This document shows, one piece after another, positions 12,963 through 24,160 of a stretch of 64,000 nucleotides of DNA. A program made the position numbers and the translations under genes. Under the pieces are notes generated by a model. The model made no database searches and had not been told where the DNA came from. It saw only the letters and a list, made by a program, of their open reading frames with translations. Every line of letters starts with the position of its first letter. Position 1 is the stretch's first letter. This stretch comes from Avena insularis (lineage: Eukaryota > Streptophyta > Magnoliopsida > Poales > Poaceae), in contig CM042694.1 in assembly GCA_023614405.1 (NCBI GenBank), forward strand, positions 132,189,711 to 132,253,710, in the 5' to 3' direction.

Positions 12963-14559
12963 TGTTGGGTCCGCAGCATAGAAAACAAAAAATTCCTACG
13001 GTGTGAACTACACGCCAAGATCTATCTACTAGGTACAAATCAACGGGTGGACATACATCCAACAAGAACTTAAACTCGTAGACAACGAGCTTTGTTAACG
13101 AGTAGGAACTCGTGGTTGATGTAGTCGTACACTTGCCGATCTCAAGATCGTGAGGAAGTCTAGCAGGTCCGGCTCTAGCACGTCCATCAGATCCAGCTCC
13201 AGCAGCACCAAGTCCAGCACCACAAAGCAGCGGTGCATCCGTGATCGCACACACGTCCGGTACCCCGACAACCTCCGTCCCTCGCTCCAGCAAAGCAGTA
13301 GAAGCAGTAACTCCTTTCCAGATAAAGCCACCAGGAACATGTATCTCGCTAATTTGAGACCATGGGGGAATAATACTAGAGAGGGAGAGAGATCCTTCAC
13401 AAGGAGGTGTGTGTGAGAAGTGAGGAGGGGGTGGCCTTTTATAGGAGGAGGGGGTGCCCCTCCTCCACTTTAAATGCATTAAATTTCTCCAAATTTAATG
13501 CTCTCTCATTTAATAAAACTCTTTTATTAATTTTATTCAGAATTTTGTTAATTACTTTAATTAACAAACATTCACATAAAACCCCCTGCAACATTTCAAT
13601 ATTACATGCAGAACCAATTTCAGCAATTTCACCGAAAGCTTTGGTGTCTATTGAAATAATTCCAGCGCTTTCTTAAATCTTTATCTGAAACATATTTGCT
13701 CCAAATGGTGTCGATATCCCTTAAGTGTGTCACCCTACGGTTCACGAATAATGCAGACATGATCGAGACCCCTCTCCGATCAATAATCAGCAGCGGGACC
13801 TGGAGATCCATACTGACTCCTACACATTCAACGATGACTTCTGTGATCGTGAGAACCTTTAACACTAGTAACTAAATCCCTTTGTCCCGTGATATATTAC
13901 ATGTCCGAGATTCGATCATCGGTATCTCCATACCTAGTTTGATCATGTTACCGACATGTACTCTTTTCTTGTTCCCGTGATATAACATTCTAGTGATCAC
14001 ATCACTTGCTTGCAAGCTATTTCAATGTGATATCATCGAGAGGGCCCAGAGAATATCTATCCGTCATCTGGATTGACAAATTCCACTCTTGATCCATGAG
14101 CCTCAACATAACACCTTCGTAGTACTGAACCCATCTTTATAGTCACCCTGTTACGGTGTGACGTTTGATGTTATCAAGATACTCTTCCGGTGTTAGCAAT
14201 TAACATGATCTCATGGTCTAAGGATAAAGATTACTTCGTATGATGTTATAGCAATATAAACATAATGACTTGATCGTAATGCTATACTTCGGATGAATGT
14301 TCATCACATCATTCCACCAATGGTGTGACCTTGTTATTAACAACATCCAATGTCCATGATCAGGAAACCTTGATCATCTTGTTAATCAACAAGCTAGTCT
14401 ATAAGAGAGGCATGACTAGGAACCCTTTTTGTTTATTAAACACACATGTATTGATGTTTCCAAATCAATACAATTCTAGCATGTAAAATAAACATTTATC
14501 ATAAACATGGAATAAGATAATAACCACTTTATTATTGCCTCTCGGGCATATTCCCTTCA
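12963..14559 (-). repeat. 5' LTR (right copy) of the inner Copia
   Basis: This 1597-bp upstream LTR of the minus-strand element carries a TATAAAAG box at 13436-13443. The frames at 12946-13479 and 13095-13400 have counterparts in the left LTR but read through promoter and leader sequence, so I do not call them genes. Confidence 0.94.
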
Positions 14560-17051
14560 GTGTCAACCATTGCATCAATCATGTCGGACTTACAAAGAGA
14601 CCTATGTCAAAACCTTGAGGAACACCAACCATATATCTGCTTGAGATTCCGATTCGGTTAAGTAGAATGATACTTCAGACTCAGCATGTCTGAATAGAAA
14701 GCTTGCAACATTTACCGCGAAGGTAAAGTTACTGGATTATCAAGACATGGAGTACAGTGTTAAGCTGCAATGGACTGAGCTACATTGCTAGACCAATGTA
14801 TTAACAATGTGTCAAAAGACAACTTCTCATACATCAAGTACTTGCAACGAAATACACATGTATCCTTAAAGGAACGAAAACAACTCTACTCGAATCCATG
14901 GTGACATCTTTCGACAATTGCTCATGAATCAAAGGAGCTTAATTCTAATATCTAGAACACGTTCTTCGAAATAACACGAAGAAGGTTCTTGAAAGTTTTC
15001 CAACATTAATGCCAAATGTTTCATATGAACCTATTTTAGCTTGGAGGGGATAAGGATGTTATCGATGGGTTAAATAACAAACTTATCGAGATACTCCAAG
15101 AAGATGAACTCATATGGTGTATAATCAAGGCAGAAATACTGGTCAGACCAACGGACATGAGGATGTACTCAAGTGAAGCATCACGAGAAGAAACATCATC
15201 AAAATAGTCCTTGGAACTGAGTTGATTTGACGATAACCCAAATCAAATCAAAGGTGGGGGAAGATAACATATCCACGAAGGAAATACTATCTTTCTTCAA
15301 CACAAGCGAAACTAGACATCCTTTTAAGATGAACTAAGTCAGATAGAACTTTTGTCTTATAACTCTCCAAGTTGTTGTTAAAGCTCAACCAACTAGTTCA
15401 AGGTTATCCAGCACAGATCCTTGGAGAAAGGAGCAATTCATAGAACTTGCTTGCTCAAGAACTTGACAACACGGTCATGTGGCAACATGGCAATACTTCT
15501 AGTAGACATCTAGAATATTACGAACCACCGATATGTCACTTAGTTTGAGAGGAACTTGCTTGGTAAGGCAAGGAGACATAGTCTCAGAGTTTCAGCACAA
15601 GCCTAACTCTTTAACCACAGAAAGTGCACCAGAATAACGGACTTGGTAGCACAATCATCCTTTGCATAGTGATAGGGTTAACCAACCACGCTAAGAATGA
15701 CACAAATGTCCTTGGAGTTTGAAGAAATAATGATTACTAAGAATCTCAGATGACCACATTACTACGCACACGCATCATTCACGAGCATGAAAACTCAGAA
15801 GAGGGGTGGGTAAGTATGTGTAAGAGTATCCCTTCATTAAGGGGTCATGGGACTCAACGTGACCTCCTAGTATAAAAGGGTGTGATACTTTAAAGTAGAA
15901 CAGATAGAAGCTAATCAATGCCTCTTTATCTGTAGATTACAACACTTTGACGTGGTCCTAGATATGACGAGGTACTGGAGTTTGTTTCTCCTGACATCCC
16001 GAAATGGTTTGTCATGATGGACCACAAGAGTATCTTGCATCGGAAGACACCAATGCCAATTACTACTTGGCTACCAACTGATAGACAAAGGTCGGAAACA
16101 ACAAGGGAAAAGGAACATGCTCAGGATAGAATCCCGAGATGTGGATGCATAGGTTATCAATCTTCCGAAAACCAATGCAGAGAAGATAAGGTGTGGAAGA
16201 GTCACGGATATAGATGTGAGACTCACTAAGAGTACTCTTGTCGTGATCTATTTGGTTCCATCAAAGAACATCTGCCGTAACATGTGGTAGGGGAAGTCCT
16301 CAATTGTCGAGATTTTATCGCAACAAAGACCACAAGATTGAAGGCTAGAATTGTAGTACCAGCCATCCTGAGGTAATATTTTAACATTAACAATAGGGGA
16401 CAATGGAATAGATCTTGGGTTAAAGATCAGCTTCATGTACAAGATTCATCACACTAGAATCTAGCACAATCCGGGATCTTTCGTTCAAGTCCAAGAGTTA
16501 AAACCCGAGAAAGAAGTAATTACTACTTGAGTGACACATCGTACACTGCAAGACAGTAATCACGGGGTAGCTTCCAAGAGAAGAGAGAACTTATGAAGTA
16601 CCTAAGCACATAAAAAGGAGGCACACGAGGCGAAAGGAAACTTCGAAGCCTAGAACAGAACACTATGGATCCTACAATATAATATTGTGGGACCATGAGG
16701 TAGAGAGATCATGATGGAAAGGAATCTCTCAACTGAAGCAGAGCAAGGGGAAATAAGGAATTCACAACACACACAACTCTAGAGAACTCAACGCTAGGTC
16801 AACTGGCTGAGAAACGATATGCCAAGAAGGCACCTAAACTTTGAAAGACTAGAAGAGACATCAAAACTTTTCAAAGTCAAAACAAGATAAGATGACCCAG
16901 AGTTAGAGCAAAACTTGATAAGGAGAAAAAGAAGCATACCAGAGTTTTCGCAAATACTTTTCATCTTTGAAATAGTTTTCACAAGCACTAGACTCAACAT
17001 CGACCAATAGCAAGGTTTTCCTACAGTCGATACTACTGTGATACCAAAAAC
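14560..17051 (-). pseudogene. pol: Gypsy internal domain, 5' remnant with decayed reverse transcriptase
   Basis: On the minus strand, 15270 down to 15010 reads as a battered Ty3/Gypsy reverse transcriptase. Recognisable pieces are a DL-GYRQ block, a match to the family motif around MSxGLT (15140-15170), and near 15050-15010 the stretch YLDKFVI, a stop, then a degraded FIDDIL-like block. Several stops and frame changes separate them. 15300-17051 should hold gag and protease, but I see no zinc knuckle. About 1.8 kb from LTR to reverse transcriptase is too short for a full gag-protease, so an internal deletion is likely. Confidence 0.7.
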
Positions 17052-20000
17052 TGTAACACCGCCGGGATCAGGGTTAAAAAAATCCAGACCTTAGCCTGAC
17101 ATAAGCTTAACCTAGACCTCGAGGATATTCAGTGAGAAATCGGTAACACAATAGTAACCCTGCGACACAAAAATTATTACAGCAAGCTCATAACTAAGCG
17201 AAGAACCAAAATATTACAAGCAGAGGTCACTAACCATAATCATCAAACAACGGAAGGCAAATTATGCTATTAAGTATAGCAAACTTAACAAATGGCCTAA
17301 GAAGCCTGAAGCATAATGATGATGTCCCGGCCCATAGATTCCAAGCTGCCGGCCCGGAACCCCAAGATACTCATCGGTGTCAATGTCGTACAGAACTCGT
17401 CTTCAGGGAACACTTACTCTGCTACAAAAGTATCAACAAACCAAGGGTGAGTACAGGGTGTACTCCGCAAGACTTATGGCTGTTAGGGTTATTTTTCATC
17501 AAGCCATCTTTCTTTATAAAACAAGAGAGAGAAGAAGCTCGTCTAATCAGAATATTTTAAAAAGGGGATAAGAGAGCGACATCTCCGAAGAATTGATCAT
17601 CATCTTGATATCCACCAAAGTAATCCTCATCTCACAACTAGGATTACCCCCTCATACCCAAGAGGAAGCATCCTTAATCACACGTTGAGCTGCCAAGTTT
17701 TATGATTAGGTTAAAGTTCTCTATGATCTTAGAATTCGGTCACCAAGCATTCATAACCGTGAACACGACTTTTCAAAAAGATTTAACCCTGCAGGGGTGT
17801 ATAACTTTACCCACACGTACCAACCGACTCTTAATGCCATAATGATTAGCTCTCTTCCTTGGAAGGCCGGCAGAGGGTGGTTGGACATGACCTTTACCTT
17901 GCTTTCACCGAGACCATGAGTCACGCCCTAAGGATGGTTCATCCGTAACGGGTCAAATCTCTAAGCCGGTCCCTAGAGATGTGTGTCGAGGTTGGTTTAC
18001 CAGGGGCTCCATCCACCCCAAGCAACCCCGACCACGCTTACCTATCTATATGAATGCACCTCCTTCACCGCCTTCGAGAAGACCCCGAATGCATGTCGAA
18101 TGGAACGCTCGAACTATGTGACTCATGGAATCTACTAGGCAAGTTAATCAGTGGAGGGGTTCGCAATCCCCGTGTGGCTATATGCTCATCTTGGTCCAAA
18201 GGCAAGAACTCGGTTCCTAGTGGTGGCGAGCATGGGAGTATAAAAACCACATCCCACTATGGCCTCCCATACAAGCCTTAGCATGTTTAACCTGTACCAC
18301 TTATCTTACCTCATCAGTATAGCTCGTTCTCCTATCATACTAGATTCTTTGCATTTGATACGTCATCTGGATGAACCAGAACTGACAGCTATGCATGGCT
18401 AAGCAGGACATATATATATATATAAGCTCTAACAGTGCACACAAGCCAAACCTAGTTATGCTAGGAGCAGTGGATCAGGTAATATAAGCTCAAAGGGAGT
18501 AATGCAACAGATAGGATACTCTATCTATCAATAAAAGACCATAGTGGAATCGTATGCATCATGGCAAGAATGAAAGGCTTTCGAAATCATAGGATTATAT
18601 AATGGTGGGGATATGCTTGCCTTGTTTGTTGATACCCAGAAATAGATCTTCAGAAGCCTTGTACTTGACTTGATTACTGTTGGTCAAGTATTGTTCGTCG
18701 GTCTTCGATGGTGTTATTCTTGATCTTCGATCTTGATCTCGATATCGTATTCTACCGGAAAGAACCAAACACCGGAAAGAAAAGGGAACAACAATCAACA
18801 CATGGCATCGATGCAATGCTCAAGCAAGGATGATGATATGACAAGTTAATTAGTATTGTAATGAAACCCTAGAGCATGCTCGATCAATTTAAATAGGGTC
18901 CGAAGGGCACAAACCCTAGGACAGGGGAACCCCGGGACACCTGTGAGGGGTTTATTTAGTCCTCTAAGTAAACTTGTCATTTAAGTTTCTTAAAAATGCA
19001 TGATTATAGGTTAAACAGATAGATCTCATTTTTCTGAACATTTTGATATATTATACACATTTTTCTGACTTATAAATAATTATATATTGATTTTACAATA
19101 TTAAACTATTTTATGGAATTATTAAACCAATTATAAAAGGATTATTGCGTCATCATGGCGTAATGACGTCACGAGTGGAGGGCTGTTTCTCACCGGGGCA
19201 GAAGCTACCTGATGTGGCTGACCTGTGGGCCAGGGGCCACGTCAGCATGCCACCTCGGTGAGGAGGGGCCCGCCTTGGGCTGACTCGCGCTGACCCGTGC
19301 AGTGGATGGCGGCCGACGCCGGCGACCACATTGCAGCGATGCCACGGTGCGTGCGCGGATCAGAAGCGCTTGAACGTGAGTGACCTAACTAGGGCGGCAT
19401 GACCTCCTAAGGTGGCCGGGACCCTCGTCGGCGATATCCAGAGCGGAGGCCGCACGACGGCGCTCGAGGCTAGAGCAAACCAGAGAAATAGGAGAGAAAG
19501 GGAAGGGCCCAGATGGGCTAGCGGCTCACCCTGATCCCGACGGACAGGTCGGTGAGGCGAGGCGAGGTCGGGGAAGACGGCAATGGCAGCGGCGGTGCTT
19601 GTCGATGCCGAGGAAGACGAGGTTTGTGGTGGCGATTCGAGGTACCCCGTGTTGATTCCTTCGGTGAGGACGGTCACGGCGATGAGGCGGAGCTTCCAGC
19701 AGCCTCGACGGAGCTTAGGATAACCGGAAACGGCGGTGATTGGTGGCGGGGTTCGGCTAGGGTTTCGGGTAGAAGGGGAACTGATAGAGGAAACGAGAGA
19801 GAGCAAGATGGGTATGAGAAGAGAGAGGGGATCACGACGGTCCTTATCCATGTGTCCAGGAGCGGCGGCGGGAATCACTGCGCGGAAAAGATCGATGGCC
19901 GGCGACAGGACACGCAGGTGCTTGCGTCGGGAGGAAGAAGGAAAGAGAAGAACGCATGAAGGGGTACAGGCTGGCTTGGTCCAGATTTGGGCCGGTGTAG

Positions 20001-20379
20001 GCCTTGGCTGGGCCGAGCCAGAAAGAGAGAGAGGGAGGGTTGCGGCCTGGTTTTTCTTCTGGCTAATTTTTTCCTAAAAACATTTTCCAACTTCTGTTTT
20101 TCTTTATCTCTTTTGTATTTTCATTTCAAATCTGTTTTTGATAATTTCAAAAATACCAGAGGGTTTACAAAATATGGAAAATATTGTAGGGGCCCTTGAA
20201 ACCATTTGGGCTCCAACATTTTTGTAGCTTTCAAAATATTCAAAACATTTTGAATAGATTTGAGAGGAAGATTGAAACTAGGGTTTGCTTTATTTTTGTT
20301 TGCATGCATTTTTAGATATGATGCTCATGAAGGCACAAACAACCCTAAGTATAAGATTAACTAAAATTGGGGTGTTACA
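17052..20379 (-). repeat. 5' LTR (right copy) of the Gypsy element
   Basis: This is the 3328-bp partner of 2085-5404; its right end GGGGTGTTACA directly abuts the target duplication TGGTA. In element orientation this is the upstream, promoter-bearing LTR. The TGACGTCA palindrome recurs at 19164-19171. The frames at 19360-20090 overlap on both strands in the GC-rich part and are not conserved between the LTRs. Confidence 0.93.
19164..19171. promoter_or_regulatory. TGACGTCA bZIP-type palindrome in the Gypsy LTR (right copy)
   Basis: This is the counterpart of the site at 4194-4201 in the upstream LTR. The palindrome itself is identical while adjacent bases contain indels, which is mild evidence for a functional site in the family. 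The nearby TATA-less AT-rich tract (19000-19150) offers no obvious core promoter. Confidence 0.5.
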
Positions 20380-21562
20380 TGGTAACATTCAAGAAGAGTT
20401 GTATATGATACAACCAAAGGGTTTTGTCGATCCTAAGGGTGCTGACAAGGTATGCAAGCTTCAGCGATCCTTCTATGGATTAAACCAAGCATCTCGGAGT
20501 TGGAATCTCCACTTTGATGAGGTGATCAAAGAGTTTGGATTTGTCCAAACTTATGGAGAGGCTTGTATTTACAAGAAAGTGAGTGGCAGCAATGTGTTAT
20601 TTCTGATATTATATGTGGATGACATATTACTGATTGGAAATGATGTAGATCTTTTAAATAGTGTTAAAAGTTATCTAAACAACAAATTTTTGATGAAGGA
20701 CCTAGGTGAAGCATCATACATGTTAGGCATAAAGATCTATAGAGATAGATCAAGATGCCTAATAGGCCTACCATAGAGTACATACCTTGATAAGATTTTA
20801 AAGAAGTTTAAAATGGACGAAAGTAAGAAGGGTTTCTTACCTATGTTACAAGGCAAGACATTGAGTAATACTCAAAGTCTAGCTATGGTGGAAGAAAGAG
20901 AGATAATGGATAAGATCCCCTATGCTTCAGCCATAGGCTCTATAATGTACGCCATGCTATGTACAAGACCGGATGTGGCACATGCTATTAGTTTGACTAG
21001 TAGGTACCAATCTGATCCAGGTACGGAACACTGGATAGCGGTCAAGAATATCCTTAAGTACTTAAGAAGAACTATGGAAATGTTTCTTGTATACGGAGGT
21101 GAAGAAGAGCTGGTCACTAATTGTTATGTCGATGCTAGCTTTAGCACTAATCCATATGACTCTAAGTCTCAATAAGGATATGTATTTCTCATGAATGGAC
21201 CAACAGTTAGTTGGAGGAGCTCCAAACAACATGTGGTGACAAGATCGACAACAGAGGCGGAATATATTGCTTCTTCATAAGAAGCGCATGAAGCGGTTTG
21301 GATGAAGGAGTTCATAACCGAACTAGGTGTGGTTCCTAGTGCATTGTACCCAATGGTGATCTATTGTGACAACAATGGAGCCATAGCCAACGCCAAGGAA
21401 CCAAGGTCTCACAAGAATTCCAAGCATATTAAGCGTCGGTTTCACTCGATCCGCGAACATGTCAGCGATGGAGATATAAAGATTTGTAAAGTATACACGA
21501 ATCTCAATGTAGCAGATCCGTTGACTAAAGTTCTCCCTAGGGCAAGACATGATCAACACTAG
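20380..21562 (+). pseudogene. pol: Copia pol, second part: reverse transcriptase and RNase H
   Basis: This continues the pol interrupted at 2084. It shows KVCKLQRSFYGLNQASRSWN, the reverse transcriptase catalytic motif YVDD (in ILYVDDILLIGND), KDLGEASYMLGIKIYRD, then the Copia RNase H block with YVDASF, TEAEYIA, CDNNGAIA and the C-terminal VADPLTK. In-frame stops sit at 20774-20776, 21173-21175 and 21278-21280; the frame itself is not shifted, so decay here is by point mutation. The natural end is the TAG at 21560-21562, 65 bp before the 3' LTR, as usual for the family. Confidence 0.94.
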
Positions 21563-21627
21563 AACTCCATGGGTGTTAGATTTATCACTATGTAACTAGA
21601 TTATTGTCTCTAGTGCAAGTGGGAGAC

Positions 21628-23264
21628 TGAAGGGAATATTCCCTGAGAGGCAATAATAAAGTTATTATTATATGTATTCCAAGTATATGATAGATGTTTA
21701 TTTTGCATGCTATAATTGTATTGATTGGAAACATTAATACATGTGTGCTTAATAAACAAATAGAAAGTTCCTAGTTATGCCTCTCTTATAAACTAGCTCG
21801 TTGATTAACAAGATGATCAAAGTTTCCTGATCATGGACATTGGATGTTGTTAATAACGAGGTCACAACGTTGGTGGAATGATGTGATGAACATTCATCCG
21901 AAGTATAGCATTATGATCAAAGTCATTGTGTTTATATTGCTATAACATCATACGAAGTAATCCTATTCCTTAGACTATGAGATCATGTTAATCACTAACA
22001 CTTGAAGAGTATCTTGATAACATCAAACGTCACACCGTGAAAGGGTGACTATAAAGGTGGGTTCAGTGCTATGAAGGTGTTATGTAGAGGCTCATGGATC
22101 AAGAGTGGGATTTGTCCATCCCAATGACGGATAGATATACCCTGGGCCCTCTCGATGATATCACATTAAGAATAGCTTGCAAGCAAGTGATGTGATCACT
22201 AGAATGTTATATCACGAGAACAAGAAAAGAGTGCATGTCGGTAACGAGATCAAACTAGGTATAGAGATACCAATGATCAAATCTCGAACATGTAATATAT
22301 CGTGAGACAAAGGGATTTAGTTACTAGCGTTAAAGGTTCTCACGATCACAGAAGTCATCGTTGAATGTGTGGGAGTCACTATGGATCTCTAGGTCCCCCT
22401 TCTGATTATTGATCTGAGAGGGGTCTGGACCATGTCTGCATTAGTCACAAAACCGTTGGGTGACACACTTAAGGGATATTGACACCATTTGGAGCAAATA
22501 TGTTCTAGATGAAAGAATTGCAAAGCGCTAGAATTATTTTAGTGGACACTAGAATTGTTTTGGATGAAATTGCTGAAATTGGTTCTGCATGTGATATTGA
22601 AATATTACAGGGGGTTTTATGTGATTGTTTGTTAATTAAAGTAATTATCAAAATTATGAATAAAATAAATAAAAGTGTTTTCTTAAATGAGAGTGGTATT
22701 AAATTTGGTGGAAATTTAATGCATTTTGAGTGGGATTTTGAGTGGAGAAAATGGAGGGCCAAATTTATGTGAGTGGAACTTTCCCACATGAATGAGGAAG
22801 AGGTGGGGGCACCCTCCATGGTGCACCGGCCATGGGGAGGTGTTGTTCCCTCTCCTATAAAAGGCCCCCTCTCACTCCTTCTCACTCACACCTCCTCGTG
22901 AAGGATATCTCTCCCCCTCTAGAATTATTTCCCCATGGTCTCGGGTTAGCGAGATACATGTTCCTGGTGGCATTTCGTATGGAAGGAGTTGTTTCTTCCG
23001 CTGCATCACTAGAGCAAGGAGGTGGAGGCTGTTCGATGGCCTGAACGTGTGTGCGATCACGGATGCGCTGCTGAGTTGCGACGCTAGACTTCTTCTTGAT
23101 CATGAGATCGATAGGTGTTCGACTACATCATCCATGAGTTCAACCTCGTTACACTTTGTCTATGGATGTATATCCACCCGTAGCTTGTATCTAGTAGATA
23201 GATCTTGGTGCTTAGTAGTTCCCATCGTAGGATTTTTTTTGTTTTCTATGCTGCGAACCCAACA
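21628..23264 (+). repeat. 3' LTR of the outer Copia, with polypurine tract just upstream
   Basis: The LTR begins TGAAGGGAATATTCCC right after the polypurine tract AGTGCAAGTGGGAGAC (within 21611-21627) and ends ACCCAACA at 23264, giving 1637 bp with TG...CA ends. A core promoter TATAAAAG lies at 22856-22863, followed by a CT-rich leader. It is the same LTR family as the two minus-strand LTRs at 6352-8045 and 12963-14559 but clearly more diverged from them than they are from each other. The frames at 22505-23103 are LTR sequence, not genes. Confidence 0.92.
22856..22863 (+). promoter_or_regulatory. TATA box of the Copia LTR
   Basis: TATAAAAG sits in a C/T-rich context about 400 bp before the LTR end. 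The same box is present on the minus strand in the inner Copia LTRs at 6825-6832 and 13436-13443, so it is conserved in all three LTR copies and marks the U3/R promoter. Confidence 0.8.
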
Positions 23265-23373
23265 TTGAGATATATGACGATTGTTATTTTTGTCATGGAT
23301 GGCCATCCATGACGTATTTCGTCCCATCTATGATGTTTTTAAAATGTCATGTATCGACCTAAATCTTGTAGTG
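23265..23373 (-). mobile_element. Terminal fragment of a CACTA transposon
   Basis: Read on the minus strand the fragment starts CACTACAAGATTTAGG at 23373, a CACTA-type terminal inverted repeat. It contains a perfect 22-bp palindrome at 23292-23313 (half-site GTCATGGATGG). The rest of the element would lie left of the outer Copia, which appears to have inserted into it; the other end is not in the window. Confidence 0.65.
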
Positions 23374-24160
23374 TCTGTAAGTGCAACGTGTGTATGATGG
23401 ACTTTTTTTGGCCACTTCCGTTATTTTCCCCGTGGCAGTGGTGTATGGTCTTACTGCTAGGGCCCTTATGTCAGCCTCTCTAGTATGTTCTGACTCGTGG
23501 GTCCCTGATGCAGCCTTGTATGTTCTATCTGCTGGGTCCCCGATGCCATCCTCTCTGCACAAGTATTTAAACTTTTTTCAAACCCACCCTCAAAAATAAA
23601 CTCGAGGGACGCTGTAGGCTGGTGGGTCTGTGATATCAGCCTCTCTATAATGCGATATTGCTAGAAGAAGAAAATGTAAACCCAATACACACACAGGCGA
23701 TTCGAACAAAAGACCTTCAAATCAAATAAACTTAAACTGAGTGTGTTCCCACTACAATAAAGATATTTATAGAAAAAATATTTTAGGCCGAATTAAAAAG
23801 AGTTTGACTATTCTACATAGGCTGCTATACGTGGATTATACTCCATAGGCTATGCTCCATGGGCTTCTTTCTCAAATTTCACTGGCCGTGCTCAACAGTC
23901 CCCTGACCCCTAAAAGGCCAAATTAATATGTTCTCGGCTATGCTCCTTGGGCTCCTTTCTCAAATTTCACTGGGCTATGGTCAGCAGTCCCCTAGCCCCA
24001 AAAATACCAAATTAAAATGTTCTGGGCTAAAGAGGGGCCGAATGAGCTAGTAGATTTCTTCTCCTGGTTAATAAAAATTACATTGTGATGTGCTCGGCCG
24101 GATTCGAAACAAAGACCTTAGAGAGGGGGGGAAAGCGATAATTCTTTTTGGCAGATATTC
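23374..24160. other. Non-coding stretch with a local direct duplication
   Basis: No gene is recognised. 23850-24030 contains two imperfect copies of about 80 bp built around CTCCTTTCTCAAATTTCACTGG and a following CAGTCCCCT. Several triplicated phrases of the type GGGTCCCTGATGCCAGCC occur at 23450-23640. The frames at 23359-23599 overlap on both strands and carry no family motif. Confidence 0.4.

Larger units (their letters stand above)
6352..14559 (-). mobile_element. Inner Copia retrotransposon nested in the Gypsy element
   Basis: This complete-length (8.2 kb) minus-strand element is flanked by the 5-bp target duplication GTGTC (6347-6351 and 14560-14564). LTRs lie at 6352-8045 and 12963-14559, the polypurine tract (minus strand AGTGCAAGTGGGAGAC) at 8046-8062, and a perfect primer binding site for initiator-Met tRNA at 12949-12961. 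It belongs to the same LTR family as the outer Copia but in opposite orientation. Its LTRs are nearly identical to each other apart from one deletion of about 107 bp, so it is the youngest insertion of the nest. Confidence 0.95.
2085..20379 (-). mobile_element. Gypsy (Ty3-like) LTR retrotransposon nested in the outer Copia
   Basis: The element is bounded by TGTAACACC and GGTGTTACA ends and flanked by the 5-bp target duplication TGGTA (2080-2084 and 20380-20384). It has two 3.3-kb LTRs. Minus orientation is shown by a primer-binding-like TGGTATCA beside the right LTR (about 17040-17047, read on the minus strand), a purine-rich tract beside the left LTR (5405-5418, read on the minus strand) and reverse transcriptase remnants on the minus strand near 15010-15270. 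The internal domain totals only about 3.4 kb without the nested Copia, short for an autonomous Gypsy, and has no intact frame. Family name not assigned. Confidence 0.93.
730..23264 (+). mobile_element. Outer Copia (Ty1-like) retrotransposon, 5'-truncated, host of the nest
   Basis: This is a plus-strand Copia element of the Angela/BARE type. It comprises the integrase to early reverse transcriptase part of pol (739-2084), a foreign 18.3-kb insert (2085-20379), the rest of reverse transcriptase and RNase H (20380-21562), a polypurine tract (21611-21627) and the 3' LTR (21628-23264). The 5' LTR, gag and protease are missing; a different LTR fragment occupies 1-729. The last base before the insert and the first after it belong to the same codon run once one copy of the 5-bp target duplication is discounted, which proves the two halves were one gene. 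It is defective, with several stops and a frameshift. Confidence 0.92.

Noticed and set aside
12946..13479. 177-codon minus-strand frame, with a 138-codon relative at 6485-6901
   Set aside because: It is similar in two places only because both are LTRs of one element. It covers promoter and leader and is not preserved in the outer LTR.
19360..19878. 172-codon minus-strand frame and overlapping frames to 20090
   Set aside because: GC-rich part of the Gypsy LTR; the corresponding region of the other LTR (4245-4901) breaks the frame repeatedly.
22505..22885. 126-codon minus-strand frame
   Set aside because: Antisense reading through the U3 region of the outer Copia 3' LTR, including its TATA box.
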